Shown here one piece after another: positions 36,279-49,917 of a DNA stretch of 64,000 bases. The number at the start of each line of letters is the position of its first letter. The first letter of the stretch is position 1. The notes under the pieces are model-generated. The model saw only the letters and a program-made list of their open reading frames with translations, had not been told where the DNA came from and made no database searches. This DNA is from Corbicula japonica (lineage: Eukaryota; Mollusca; Bivalvia; Venerida; Cyrenidae): positions 2,583,685-2,647,684 of the forward strand of contig JAZAYU010000007.1 of NCBI GenBank assembly GCA_038501625.1, read 5' to 3'. A program made the position numbers and the translations under genes.

Positions 36279-37388
36279 TTGAAAAAGCTTAAATCAAATA
36301 ATTTTCAGGCGTTCTGTTTGTCTACTTATGATTTCTCAACTTTATATACCTCGCTCCCTCATAATTTAATAAGAGACAAACTAACCAGTCTCATTGAAAA
36401 AACGTTTGCTAGAGAAAATAAAACGTTCATCGCTTGTAATGAACATAGGGCATTTTTTACAGATGGTTCTTATGATAATTATACTTTATGGACTTGTCAA
36501 GACCTAATAGAGTCGCTAACTTTCTTACTGGATAATATTTATGTTAGATTCGGTACCTCTATTTATAAACAAGTAATAGGCATCCCAATGGGTACTAATT
36601 GTGCACCCCTTGTTGCTGATCTGATTTTATACTGTTATGAAAGAGACTTAATGTTATCTCTTTCTACTGAACATCAAGATGATATTATTACAGCTTTTAA
36701 CAACACCTCGAGGTACCTTGATGATTTATTAAATATAGATAATAACCATTTTTCATTACTGGTTAATAAGATCTACCCTAAAGAATTACAACTTAATAAA
36801 GCAAACGCTTTAGAAAAGCAAGCAAACTTTCTCGATCTAAATCTGTCAATTGAAAATGGTTATGTCACTACTAAAATATATGATAAAAGAGATGATTTTA
36901 ATTTTAATATAGTAAATTTTCCGTTTTTAGACGACAATTTTCCCCGTGCAACATCTTACGGGGTTTATATTTCACAGCTTGTTCGCTTTTCAAGAGCTTG
37001 CAACGATGTCAATGATTTCAATGAACGCAATCTTTGCATTACAGAAAAACTTTTAAAACAAGGTTATCGGTATCACAAATTAAGGAAAACATTTTGCAAG
37101 TTTTATCGTCGATACCCAGATCTAATTCATACATACAGGTGCAGTTTAAAATCACTATTGCAACAAGGTATTTCACAGCCGGTTTTTTATGGAGATTTAA
37201 TTTATAAACTTAAGAAGATAAAGGGCAATGTTAATTTCTCCCGGTTATTCGTAAAAACCATCTGTAAATTTAAAAAGAAAGGTTACCAACATGATATTTT
37301 TCAGCGCTCTGCATGCCTGGTGATTAACCCTTCTACAGTTGATCATTATGCTTACCTCTTTTGTTGCACGACGGTGGCAGGGGTTTAA
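36279..37388 (+). pseudogene. Reverse transcriptase domain, Penelope-like (Naiad type)
   Basis: This is a 369-codon open part of the broken element. The ATG is internal, not the true start, since homology continues upstream past stops. RT motifs seen are STYDFSTLYTSLPHNLI at 15-31 with catalytic Asp18, GIPMGTNCAPLVADL at 101-115, and YLDD at 146-149 with catalytic Asp148 and Asp149. NFLDLNLSI follows at 183-191 and YDKRDDFNF at 201-209, then SYGVYISQLVRFSRACNDV from 226, a signature that I recall as typical of invertebrate Naiad-type PLEs. These RTs are related to telomerase RT and copy element RNA into DNA at chromosomal nicks. The catalytic core is intact, but the full protein cannot be made here without reading through stops and a frameshift. 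Family assignment is from memory. Confidence 0.75.
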
Positions 37389-37394
37389 GAGTTT

Positions 37395-37435
37395 ATGAAG
37401 GTTTATGGGGAAATCTTTTCTTAAAAGAACCTAGA
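37395..37435 (+). promoter_or_regulatory. Candidate SECIS-like element
   Basis: Just after the reverse transcriptase stop, ATGA (37395-37398) is followed 12 nt later by AA (37411-37412) and, 21 nt after that, by GA (37434-37435). AGGTT next to ATGA can pair with AACCT just before the GA. These spacings fit the general eukaryotic SECIS pattern, but helix II is weak (G-U pairs and a bulge), so this is only a candidate. Confidence 0.25.
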
Positions 37436-37591
37436 AGCTCGATTTGTTTCTTTTATCCCTGTCATCGTGTTCTTGCTGATTTTACTCCAGGAGCTCTGGT
37501 CTCTGTAAGATCATTGAGTACCCGCCCGTTGGCTTTTCAATGCTATTAGATTCTTATATTTTATATGTTTGTGTGCTTTTGCATGCAACAT

Positions 37592-37905
37592 TGTTGAGCC
37601 AATAAGTGGGTTGGAGTTGTTTCACCAAGACAACGTGTATTTGTTTTGTGATATGAGAACCTGTTGGGGCAAGTGTGAGGTTGGTGCACCATAGAACCTG
37701 GTTTAAACCCCCAGTGGCAATTTGATTTGCCACTGACCGTTCCAACTCGGTAACTCCTCGGGTTCTCATTTTTTGTTAATTGTTAGTGGTGTCTCTTTTG
37801 AAACTGATCATTTTATTAACCATGCTCTCTCCCTCTCTTCTTCTTGACTGTGTGGGGAGGCTGTTTTTTCTGAATGTGGCGATTCCTGATATGCATATTT
37901 CACCT
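37592..37905 (+). repeat. R1 dispersed repeat
   Basis: Full-order R1 landmarks (gtgggttggagttgtttcac to gatatgcatatttcacc) begin directly after the Naiad-like 3' region. No CT expansion is present in this copy. Confidence 0.8.
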
Positions 37906-38123
37906 TTTTTATTGTTATCTTACATATGGAAGGAGAACTTCTGAAAATGTGAATCGAGAAACAAAATGGTGCTTTTTTTAGTTTTAAAATCCAGGAGCAA
38001 GCAATCTGGACTATTGCCCCGGAAGATTGCATATTGTACAATCATAAAGCCTTATTTTGCAAACCGGAAAACACAGTTTTTTGTTTCAAGAAAATGCTTT
38101 TTGCTAATGCGCAATACCGTAAT

Positions 38124-38168
38124 CGGAATCGACATGATTTCGACGCGCTGTGCGAAGGGTCGATTCCG
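38124..38168. other. 45-nt nested hairpin
   Basis: CGGAATCGAC (38124-38133) pairs with GTCGATTCCG (38159-38168), and inside TTCG pairs with CGAA around acgcgctgtg. It could be a structured RNA or a cruciform. No transcription evidence is visible. It recurs at 49802-49846. Confidence 0.5.
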
Positions 38169-38239
38169 TAATAAACTTTTGTGTTGTAACTAGAAATAAA
38201 CAAAACAAGGTGTTAATATTTGCAGGGTTTACGTATTTA

Positions 38240-38785
38240 ATAATCGAATTTATGTCATGTGAAATCATCTGTCATGAAATTAAAACAAAGTTTCTCTAGT
38301 TACTTTAATCTTAGAACGTTCTATTATGGGTTGTTTTCTTATTGTCAAGCCTAGACAATCGCCTTTTTACCTAAATACAGGTAAAACAATTATTCTTTAA
38401 TCAAGCGCTAACGTTGAATGTAATACTATAGTTCCTAAAGGTAAAGGTTACAGGCTAAGCCAAATATTTGGCCAGCTGTCCGCAACAAAACAATAGTAGA
38501 ACTGACATTTTGCTTCTGTAAATCGAGTGTTGGTAAATTAAACAGCCCGGCGTATTTTATATTTACCTTGATCGGCGACTTAGAAATTTCCTTTCCATTA
38601 CTTATCGGTGTTGTAACATGTGTCAGCTGAACCTACATTTAGTCAATCGTATCAACTCGGCGATCTCCGGCAAGCTTCGGATATCACCGAAGCGTGATCC
38701 GAGTGACAATTAGTACGAAGTCGTAAGCTCTTCAAGGAGTTAGCAATTTATGCACGTTCATGGCCAAACGAGCATGATAAATTTT
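38240..38785 (-). repeat. R3 dispersed repeat (inverted relative to 20.4 kb)
   Basis: The reverse complement follows the same order of blocks as 20388-20890, with substitutions and small gaps. It has no coding capacity. Confidence 0.65.
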
Positions 38786-41483
38786 AAACTCCTGGGTTTC
38801 CATCTAACATTTAGTCATTGACCCATGTTTTAAAATTTACAAGAAGTGTTCGGGTTTTCTTCAAGGTTTTACATGTATTTGAGTACCTTTTTCTGGTATT
38901 GTATATTGTCGGCAGACGGGCCATTTTTCTAAATTCAGAAGGTCAAAAATCTCACGACACGGCTCATATGTGTTTATATAGTATTGCATTCATTTCTAGA
39001 ATATTGACATCTTCAGATAATTTTGCGAACGTTATAAATCATGCTTCCTGTGTTGACAATTTCTAAAAATAGTAGTCGGAGGAAAACCGCTTCAACATAT
39101 GTACGGTATCTGCGGTCCATCATCAGACCTAACATTTTGTCAGACCTGACTTTAGCGAGATTGGAAATGTTTATAAGTATATTCAAAAACAACGATTTTC
39201 TCGAAAAAATAAACAAGGTATAAATCGGAAATTTCAGGGATCCAACGCGACAGTGTCGTTTTCGTGCGGTGATATTGATAGTGAATGGAGTCCTGAATTT
39301 TATCTACAGCGATATATGATTAGATTCATACAAAAAGTAAACAAAAAGTTAAAAAGATTACAAAACAAATACGGCTCATTTATCATGAATCGAACACTAA
39401 AAGTAAGATATGGACGGAAAGAGAACATATTCTCTACACAACAAAATTAAATATCGGATGGCAGACAATAAAGTTGTATGCAAATAAGTGACCGGCGTGA
39501 TGATTCCAGAAGGGGGCGCGTTTACGGTGATTTACGTGACTTCAGAGGAAAACAGACGTTGCTATGCGACGCGGGACGTCAAACTCTATCAACCTGACAA
39601 ATTTCAAAATGATCGGAAAACTTTTATATTTTACCGTCAAAGGTATCGAGCCACCATAAATCGTCAAACTTCGCCTAATTTCGGTACATTCCTGAATTAA
39701 ATAATCTCCAAATAATAAATATTGAAAATATTCGTTAAACGAAACTTTCGCATAAAACATAATTATGTAACTGTTTATTTAAGTTCCAACAGCATTTTGT
39801 GGTGACTATTCTTACAAAATAGTTGATTTTTTTATTGAAATTTCCTCAATAAAACGATGAAATTACAGAAAATGTAATCCTCCATTTTGCTTATAGACAA
39901 TAAACTACGACCTTGACCGTAATTGTTGTCAAAATGAAAGCCCGTGGTTAATGCGAACGTTTCAAGAAAAATGTGACTTCAAAGCGGAAGGCAGTTCAAT
40001 CGAATATTCCCATTTATCATAATGATACAAGTGGTCATTTATGTACTGAACCAGAGTGTGAATGCAAGCCAATGTTTGCGAAAATGTGTCAAGATCGGAT
40101 TGGAAAGTTGGTCGGCGAATTGTTGAACTTGACGTGCTACTTCTCGGGCTGAAATGTTGTAAATTCTGCCGCCTTGGGACAGTTCCATGGACTCTTTATA
40201 GTACTGTTGGTGAGCTCCAGAGAGGACTTTGTTATTTATATTTTTTATTTATACGTGAGTGCAAGTCAGTATCCTACCCTTCGAGAAAACCCATCGCCTG
40301 GAGAAGACAAAAGAAAATTTCCGGCTTTGTTGCCAATACCAAGCTTAGAACTGGTATGTATAAAAATTATGCAAATGGTGTTTGCATGTGTAAAACTTAA
40401 TTATATGAGTTAAATTTATTTTGCTGATACAAATCCATAAAATGGTATGCTATGTGTCTTAATTTCCCTACTCCTCCCAATTATATCAGTATAGGGACAA
40501 ACAGAGGTTTCCAGTTTTAACTAAGTCTTTCAATTATGAAACTACATGTATGAAACCGATAAACAAAAAACTATTAGTGCAGACTTTTTTTCCATAATAA
40601 AGCTATATTCACCATGCACATAGATATACTGTACTTCTTTGATGTTTTGTGACTGCATAGTTTGGTTATTATGGTTTATAATGTTTCAGTTCGTGATGGA
40701 ATCCTTCAGATAACACAGGTGGCTGCAACCGAGACGAGAGGCGTTAAGTCTATTGATGTGTATGTTCAGCTGAGAAAACCAATTTCGAAAAGCACAACAA
40801 GTTACGGGGATAAAAATGGTTTTCAACACTGTGCGGGTCAAAGGGAACAATGTTGATGCCCGTCCAGTATGCGAAGCCCTGAAATCTTTCAGTGATCGGC
40901 TGGAATCATTTAACAACATTAACGAATATTTCTGGCATAAATCTTAAGCATTTGAAATGCATCTTTCAGTGTAAAAGTCAAAGACTCAGAAACAGTTTCA
41001 TAATGAAGAATTGTGAAAGTAAGCTGCAAGCGAGATACACAAAAAGGGCATTAGATGCCGTAGTTCCTGCCCTTGCAAATATTTGTCAAAGAAATAGCAT
41101 GTGTACAAGTATTTCTGCCCATTTTAGATAAATTGTATTTGTTTCATTAAGTGAAGTTCCAAAATGAGATATTATAGGGGACAGTCACAGGTGGTCACAC
41201 ATTTTTAAAAGACTTGAGAGCTCTTCCAGCCCAACAATACATTGAAAATGTTATTGTAATTAAAAGTGACAGTTATATTGCTTCGTTGGAATGTTTGAAA
41301 CTCAGAATTTTAAAATTTGTTCATTTTCTAAAGCATGTTTTATTGTTTGGTGCATATATACATGTATTTTTGTTTATCTTATAAAGAAAAGTGGCAGACA
41401 TAACTTTGGAGGGTTGTGAATCATGCCGTGATATATTGTAAAATCTACATAGTAAAAATAGCCATTCAAAAATTGCCCAACAT

Positions 41484-41715
41484 TGTTTGAGCCGATGGGT
41501 GGGTTGGAGTTATTTCACCAAGACAACTTGTACTTGTTTTGTGATACGAGAACCTGTTAGGGCAAGTGTGAAGTTGGTGCACCATAGAACCTGGTTTAAA
41601 CCTCCAGTGCCAATTTGTTTTGCCACTGACCGTTCCAAGGCGGTATCCCCAAAGGTTTTCTTCTTCGTTAATTGTCTGTGGCGTCATATTTGAATTGACA
41701 TACCTATAAAAACAT

Positions 41716-41754
<39 letters not shown>

Positions 41755-41827
41755 CTCTTCCTCTCCTTTTTTGCTGCGTGGGGAGGCTGTGTTTTGTGAG
41801 TGTGGCGATTCCAAATATGCATATATT
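41484..41827 (+). repeat. R1 dispersed repeat (copy 2 of 29.8 kb)
   Basis: Identical to 29797-30150 apart from a shorter CT tract at 41717-41751. Confidence 0.8.
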
Positions 41828-44800
41828 ACTTTTTTGCTAGATATTTTAGGTGATATAGTAGATAATTTCTGTGTATTTTATTTGCATGGACTGTCACGAT
41901 TACTTTTTATAAATATCTTTGAAAATGTGGAGTACATTGCCAGAAATTCTAAAAAGATAATTCTCGTGTAAAAAGTGACGAAGTATTTTTACGTATATAA
42001 ACTGTATTGTAAACAGTTACATTTTTTCCTGATAAAATGATACATAATTTACAATTTGACATCATATGTGCTATGATTAAAAAGAATTTGTAAAAAAATA
42101 AAATACTTTTTACCAGTTCCTGGTTGGCATATTTTTGGCAATGTTGCACAATGACACCCGGAAATGTACAAATAGCCAGAAAGTTTTTAAATTTTGAAGT
42201 CTGGAATTAGTTTTTCGAGATTTTAAAGGAATTCCTGTATACTGTCACTGAAGTTTTTCACCAATATTATATATTTTTTAATCACTCATGATATGAACGA
42301 GTTTGTACTAAGAACAATTATATCTGCAGTGAATTAATGCTTTTTCGCATAGAAATTTGTGCAAAAACTTTAAAAAAAAAAAACTTTTTTTGAAATCACG
42401 TACCATTGAAGTGTTCAATACAAAAAAGACCAGCCGGGAAATAAAAAAAAAATGTGCAAATGAAAAAAGTACACGGTAAAAATTTGTTGAAATGTGTATT
42501 TCAATTAGATAATGCAAATACATCACGAATATTGCAAGTTTATGTAAGCATCAAATTATTCCCATTAGGGGGAGACTTCCTTGAACACAGTAATAAAAGC
42601 TAATTGTAGGCGTTGTGTTGCAGTGTTCGCATGATACTTATTTTAAATTAATACACTAAATGGGGACCGGCGTAAGAAAATGCATAAGAAAAATAAAAAG
42701 GAGACTATGACTTATTTATCGATAAACAGAAAAGTCTACGACCCTTGATAATGGTTTCGTAACCGGATATTTTAAAAGGCGTGTAAGTTAGAAAAGTGGA
42801 CCGCCAAAGCATGCGTCATGCTGTACACGGAATAGTTTCATAAAATCCAGTTAAATCTTACTTCAACAGCAGGCTTAACAACGTCATTACTGCAGTAAAG
42901 TCGAAAGCACCTCTAATACATGGATAATAGTTTAAATAATACAGGATTCAAGAACTACCGGCGTGCAATCACCCTGAGTTTTCTAATCTTGTGCCGCTCT
43001 CTTTAAAGACATATTTAATAAATACCAGGTTATTTATGTGCAGTTAATTCATTCTTTGATAGAAACTTTTTACCTTTTCAATCATTATCACGTAACAATT
43101 TCCTTTAATAAGCGATAATTTTGTTAATGTCTTAAAGCCCCAGCCCTAAATTTAAGTAAGAAAATACTATTGAAAAATCATATTTGTCCATAAAGACTCC
43201 AATATATAAACTCTCTAACAGAACACAAAAGGTCCGATCGAATTCTTTCTTATAGACGGGATTTTCAATGATATTGTTAAATTATCGTTAACGAACATTT
43301 AAGAAGCTAAATATAGTGGAGGTATATTTAGAACCGATTTTTGACGAAGAGACCACTTCATGCGCGATCTCGATTTCTGTGACGTTTCCGTAATCCTACT
43401 TTCGCTTTTAGACGCGCAGACCAAATTTATTTTAGTAAATTAAAATTTTATTAGCCCGAACTAATGCTGCAAATGTGTGCCTATAGTTCCAAATACATGT
43501 AATATTTCATACAAGAGCGGGTTATATTGAAGTAATGCCGCTAAAAAAGACAAAAAAAAATCTGAAATGAGCAACTATTTTCACAAATTGGCAAGTTACA
43601 GAGTGAATGCATTTACACAATAATTAAAAAGAAAAAATAAACACATACGTGAAGTAGTTCTTTTCGTTATCAATTAGGCAAAAAAGATATGAAATTAAGT
43701 AAACAAATGTGACAACATAAAAACAAAAAACGATAGTTCAAAATAACCGATTGGTGAGCATATAGTTCGATTAAATATAGCCAAATCTATTTGTAGGTAC
43801 TTTTATATTATTTTTTCAATTGTCGTATATATACGTGCTATTTTTAAATGAACGTCAACTTATGATGCTCATATATGAATGCTACGGCCACATAGAACAG
43901 AATACTTTGAGACAACGCTGTTTCTCCGACAAACGGCGAACCCATTATTTTTATAGTATAGATAAAGATTCACGGGGACGAACAAGGCTTATCTTGATTT
44001 TTCTTATATTGTCAAAGTCATAATATTTGTATGAATATGATTGTGTTGAATTAATATTTTACTAAAAAGTAATATGAACTAAGGTACTCCTCTCTTGGAA
44101 GCAAAGGATATCGTAAGTTTAACAGTAAAACAAAGAAACACGTCATCCGTTGTTGTTTTACTTTTGGACCAAAACTGGTCAAGGTTGTAAGATCTAACAC
44201 AATATACTAATGAGATGAATTCTTCTGTGAAGTTTGGAAGAATCCTGTGAGAAGTTGATTACACCAGTTTGCCTGTAAACCCTTAGTTAAACAGCACCAA
44301 ACTGTGATCAAAACGCAAGGCTGACTAATGGTAACCAGTATAAATATAGACTCATAAAAATCTGGTAAACAAGGTAGTTTGTAAAACATGATTCCACAAT
44401 ACCTAAAATTTTGACTTGGAATATGGCGACACCAATGACATAGCAAGTAGCAAAGCTTGTCATATTCTTTGAATATTCAAGCTTGAAATCAACAAACAAA
44501 TTTTTGGGTCCGAGGACTTTAGATAATACTATTAGTGACAGTAGAGCAATGTATTTTCCGAATAGAATGAAACATTCAAATTAGTCATTGAACAGAAAAG
44601 CAAATGCTGAAGGAGTGTATTACTATTTTCTATGGATCCATTTAACAGCAAATTACATTCATAACAAATTATACTGATGGTGTTGTTCAGTTACTGTTCG
44701 TCAATGAGGTCTAAAAACGTTTTTGTATTATTTAATATCACGATCACACAGTATAATTGTATAGACAATACTTTTTCTTGTCCATTGACATACACTTCCC

Positions 44801-47125
44801 AAGCAGCACCTTCTATTGCAGGAATTAGTGGTGGAAGTAATATATATGTAGGCTGTATGCTTCCTCTACTGTCTAGAACAGTTAATCAAATCTCCCCATA
44901 GCATTCCTAGTGAAGCTGTTTTCCAGAAATATTAAATTCAACAGCCAATTAATCTATCTTTAAGAATAATTTTATATCTTATTGCTTTTATAAATGTATT
45001 TGTTGACAGTCAAAATTGATTTAAAATATTTAGACACAAAAATAAAATTTGTCAAATTCATTGATTTTGTATGTTCTGATTATTACTTCAGGTATCCTGA
45101 CTCTTGACTTACTCTATGGAGACTCTTTTTATCACATGGACAACAGTATAGTTCCACGTCAGCCGAACGTTTTTGGTAACTGATCTGGATCTGAACTGGT
45201 AGCTTCTTGGTCAGAAATAGCCTCATGAATCTAAACTTAAACAGTGTAGATCCTGCTTAGACTGCACAGATTAGCCTGCTGACCTGAATATACATTGGTC
45301 ACTCATGTGATAAAGGGTCTATTCATGAAGTAAAATGTTAAAAAACTAACATAGTAACTTATATTCATGCGCCCGTAAGTTCAGTGTGATGTCTATTACA
45401 CATTCATGCAGCTATAATACATGAAAAAAATATGCAAACCTTGTATCTGTTTACTATGGTAATGTTCATACATTGTATTCTGTGCCATAGCTGTCTAACA
45501 ATTCTGCATAAGTATTGACTGTATAGCCTTCATATGCTTGGTGATACACATCTCTAAAAATAAATGTTTTATTTTAAATCTTCTCTGATAACTAGTAAGT
45601 CAGTTACACAGTACCTTTTGTGGCTTATGAATGTACAATTAAATTACTGTTGAAGTTAACAGTGAACAATTCATACTGTTGCCATAATTTATTTATTACA
45701 TGTAGGGTATTCTTATAAAAATCACAAAATGAAGATGGTATTGATGAAAGATTTCATGCCGTCTTTAATTCCTACAAAAGATTAGCATAACACCAGAGTC
45801 TTATCACATTTTAAAGGCCACAAAAAGATGTGCCAGCTGATCTAAATCTACAACTCTGCCATCTGATCTGGATTTACATGGGTTCACCATGTGGTAAAAA
45901 TGTGTGTCCATGAAGTAGGTCAAGTTATTAACTGTGAAAACTGAAAAAGCTTAATTTTTATTTTAAACAAAACTGAACAAGATAATGAGATTAACCCACT
46001 AAATAAAAGGATTTAATAAGTGACATTAGGGACCCAACATGTATGTACAAAAAGGTCCACAGAAAAACTTGGTGGTGTTTGATCCAGTGTATTCCAAAAA
46101 TTCGGCATGTTCAGGTGATGGTGTGGGAACATGCCAGAGATTTTGGTACACCATAGTCATGTAAAAGAAGGGCGAATTCTGCGCCGTTTGTACTGTATAT
46201 TGAGGGTAAATTAAAAACAATTACCTCTCCAGTAGTCTTCTTTATCTCCTTTTCCAGTTTCATGTTTTTTAACTAGATTTGTCACGCATCTTTCATATGA
46301 TAACTTCAAACTGAAATACAAATTACAAATAAAACAAATTTATAAACAATATTATTTGGAAAATGAATGCACATACTTTCCATGGACTTGCGGTAATTTA
46401 TTTTCTAAGTGAGCGATCATAAGATTATTTTTACACTCAAACATCTGTACCCAGGCATGTATACAAAAGCTCGACACTAACTATTAAACTGTGAAAAATA
46501 AATAAATTTTCAAATACCAATTAATTTATGGCCAAACGGCTTCACCATGCAACGCATTTGAACATGTAACAGTTACTTGTTTGACAGAGCAATTATACCT
46601 AAAATCTGAAATAGATATTTAGTGGTAAACACGGCTTCGCCGTGCTTCCTATTTAAATCATTCTACACTATACCGCATGCTGTATGTTATATCTGAGAAC
46701 CTTGGGGTTCGAGTCCTGATCAAGAATACGTATCTTTAATGCCATTTGATGGTCAGATTACATTTGAACAGTTCTGTCCAGTCTACAGTGTCCAGAGTTA
46801 ATTTAACGCAATACCGTATCGCTTTCCCACACCAAACTTAAACGAAAGCAATTGATATAATTATCTAAACTGCAATGTTAAACTTACTGTTCGTGTTGAT
46901 AACTGCAGAATAAAACGTCATAAATTTCCAATGTTTAGAATGCTGGATAAACCGGTGTAAATGTCACTTTGTTACACTGTATTTAAATTAACCCAAACCT
47001 ATTTACTACCGTAAAACGCATCGCTACGGTGGAGTCTACTGTTAGACCCTAACTCTGTGACTATATAAGGTTTTAATCAATGAAGAAACTTATTTTCCCT
47101 CATTTTTTGGCGAGTTAAATCTTTA

Positions 47126-49228
47126 TATACAATTAAATTACCTCTGATTTACAGATCATTGATAATACACCAAAATCTTGAGAGTGTTTAACTTCTAAAT
47201 ATTGCTATAAGCCTGTCGGTCATATTGTTACCGGTGATCTTAATGTAATCAAAGATTCTAGAATTCGTAATTTAATTTCTAAAGGTCCCAAATATAGAAT
47301 TCCATCCAAAATTGATTTTAATGCATGTCGTGCAGAAATTGCTGAGTCTTTAAACCTATTTTGCGATAAATGGTGCAAAAGAGAACATGCTGAGCCTAAT
47401 GCACTTTCTAACTGGAAAAAAACACATATTCCAAATAATTGACACTCGTATATCATTTTATGAAAGAAACATTGCTTTATTACCACCTCGACCTCGTTTT
47501 AACTTTCGTCATTTGAAAATAGGAATTCAAGACTTTCATAACAGATTTGTTTTAACGCCTGCTGATAAGGCTTCTTATAATGTAATAATAGTGTGACGGG
47601 TACACTATATTGATATTCAAACTGAAGAACTGAACATCACTAATGCTTATGTACTGACTTCTTCATCTGAGAGTGATATTGTTACTGCACACACTCTACA
47701 AATTAAAAAATTTTGAATCAGTATTGAGCCGAAACAAGACAAAGGACCTACTATGTATTGGTTGCCTAAAATGCATAAAACACCGTACAAAGCAAGATTT
47801 ATTGCTAACTCTAGTTCTTGCACTACTACTAAATTATCCGTGCTCTTAACTTCTTGTCTTACAGCTATTTAAGAACATGTAATTAGGTATTGCGATAAGG
47901 TTGTTGAAACTTCTGGCAAAAATTTATTTTGATCGATTAAAAATTCAAACGACGTTTTGAAAAAGCTTAAATCAAATAATTTTCAGGCGTTCTGTTTGTC
48001 TACTTATGATTTCTCAACTTTATATACCTCGCTCCCTCATAATTTAATAAGAGACAAACTAACCAGTCTCATTGAAAAAACGTTTGCTAGAGAAAATAAA
48101 ACGTTCATCGCTTGTAATGAACATAGGGCATTTTTTACAGATGGTTCTTATGATAATTATACTTTATGGACTTGTCAAGACCTAATAGAGTCGCTAACTT
48201 TCTTACTGGATAATATTTATGTTAGATTCGGTACCTCTATTTATAAACAAGTAATAGGCATCCCAATGGGTACTAATTGTGCACCCCTTGTTGCTGATCT
48301 GATTTTATACTGTTATGAAAGAGACTTAATGTTATCTCTTTCTACTGAACATCAAGATGATATTATTACAGCTTTTAACAACACCTCGAGGTACCTTGAT
48401 GATTTATTAAATATAGATAATAACCATTTTTCATTACTGGTTAATAAGATCTACCCTAAAGAATTACAACTTAATAAAGCAAACGCTTTAGAAAAGCAAG
48501 CAAACTTTCTCGATCTAAATCTGTCAATTGAAAATGGTTATGTCACTACTAAAATATATGATAAAAGAGATGATTTTAATTTTAATATAGTAAATTTTCC
48601 GTTTTTAGACGACAATTTTCCCCGTGCAACATCTTACGGGGTTTATATTTCACAGCTTGTTCGCTTTTCAAGAGCTTGCAACGATGTCAATGATTTCAAT
48701 GAACGCAATCTTTGCATTACAGAAAAACTTTTAAAACAAGGTTATCGGTATCACAAATTAAGGAAAACATTTTGCAAGTTTTATCGTCGATACCCAGATC
48801 TAATTCATACATACAGGTGCAGTTTAAAATCACTATTGCAACAAGGTATTTCACAGCCGGTTTTTTATGGAGATTTAATTTATAAACTTAAGAAGATAAA
48901 GGGCAATGTTAATTTCTCCCGGTTATTCGTAAAAACCATCTGTAAATTTAAAAAGAAAGGTTACCAACATGATATTTTTCAGCGCTCTGCATGCCTGGTG
49001 ATTAACCCTTCTACAGTTGATCATTATGCTTACCTCTTTTGTTGCACGACGGTGGCAGGGGTTTAAGAGTTTATGAAGGTTTATGGGGAAATCTTTTCTT
49101 AAAAGAACCTAGAAGCTCGATTTGTTTCTTTTATCCCTGTCATCGTGTTCTTGCTGATTTTACTCCAGGAGCTCTGGTCTCTGTAAGATCATTGAGTACC
49201 CGCCCGTTGGCTTTTCAATGCTATTAGA
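47126..49228 (+). pseudogene. Naiad-like Penelope element (copy 2)
   Basis: This is the duplicate of 35448-37550. It carries the same 7-A frameshift, the same in-frame TGA codons (47179, 47594, 47714, 47930) and the same TAA (47870). Shared lesions mean the element was already dead when the segment duplicated. Confidence 0.7.
47957..49066 (+). pseudogene. Reverse transcriptase domain, Penelope-like (copy 2)
   Basis: The 369-residue translation is identical to that of 36279-37388, including YLDD and GIPMGTNCAPLVADL. The candidate SECIS-like pattern recurs at 49073-49113. Confidence 0.75.
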
Positions 49229-49269
49229 TTCTTATATTTTATATGTTTGTGTGCTTTTGCATGCAACAT

Positions 49270-49583
49270 TGTTGAGCCAATAAGTGGGTTGGAGTTGTTT
49301 CACCAAGACAACGTGTATTTGTTTTGTGATATGAGAACCTGTTGGGGCAAGTGTGAGGTTGGTGCACCATAGAACCTGGTTTAAACCCCCAGTGGCAATT
49401 TGATTTGCCACTGACCGTTCCAACTCGGTAACTCCTCGGGTTCTCATTTTTTGTTAATTGTTAGTGGTGTCTCTTTTGAAACTGATCATTTTATTAACCA
49501 TGCTCTCTCCCTCTCTTCTTCTTGACTGTGTGGGGAGGCTGTTTTTTCTGAATGTGGCGATTCCTGATATGCATATTTCACCT
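49270..49583 (+). repeat. R1 dispersed repeat (copy 2 of 37.6 kb)
   Basis: A collinear duplicate of 37592-37905 with no differences noticed. Confidence 0.8.
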
Positions 49584-49917
49584 TTTTTATTGTTATCTTA
49601 CATATGGAAGGAGAACTTCTGAAAATGTGAATCGAGAAACAAAATGGTGCTTTTTTTAGTTTTAAAATCCAGGAGCAAGCAATCTGGACTATTGCCCCGG
49701 AAGATTGCATATTGTACAATCATAAAGCCTTATTTTGCAAACCGGAAAACACAGTTTTTTGTTTCAAGAAAATGCTTTTTGCTAATGCGCAATACCGTAA
49801 TCGGAATCGACATGATTTCGACGCGCTGTGCGAAGGGTCGATTCCGTAATAAACTTTTGTGTTGTAACTAGAAATAAACAAAACAAGGTGTTAATATTTG
49901 CAGGGTTTACGTATTTA

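Larger units (their letters stand above)
35448..37550 (+). pseudogene. Naiad-like Penelope element, 5'-truncated and broken
   Basis: The element starts abruptly in the linker (acctctgatttacagatcat) and runs through the linker CxC region, the upstream thumb/finger region and the whole reverse transcriptase. The first coding part (35504-35740) is in a different frame from the rest because seven A's at 35738-35744 replace the six A's of the 25.1 kb copy. In-frame stops are TGA 35501 (Cys position of CxC), TGA 35916 (a position that is Cys in relatives), TGA 36036 (AGA in the other copy), TAA 36192 (AAA in the other copy) and TGA 36252 (Trp expected). The last three and the frameshift are decay. 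The first two may originally have been selenocysteine codons. Confidence 0.7.
27249..38934. repeat. Tandem segmental duplication, copy 1 (~11.69 kb)
   Basis: The stretch cagaaggtcaaaaatctcac starts both copies (27249 and 38936). Sequence is collinear at an offset of 11687 until the (CT)n at 30.03 kb, then at 11677, and after a homopolymer near 30.77 kb at 11678, up to ...ccatttttctaaat (38934 / 50612). Apart from those two length differences I found no mismatch in the stretches compared. One extra base (T, 38935) lies at the junction. Confidence 0.9.
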
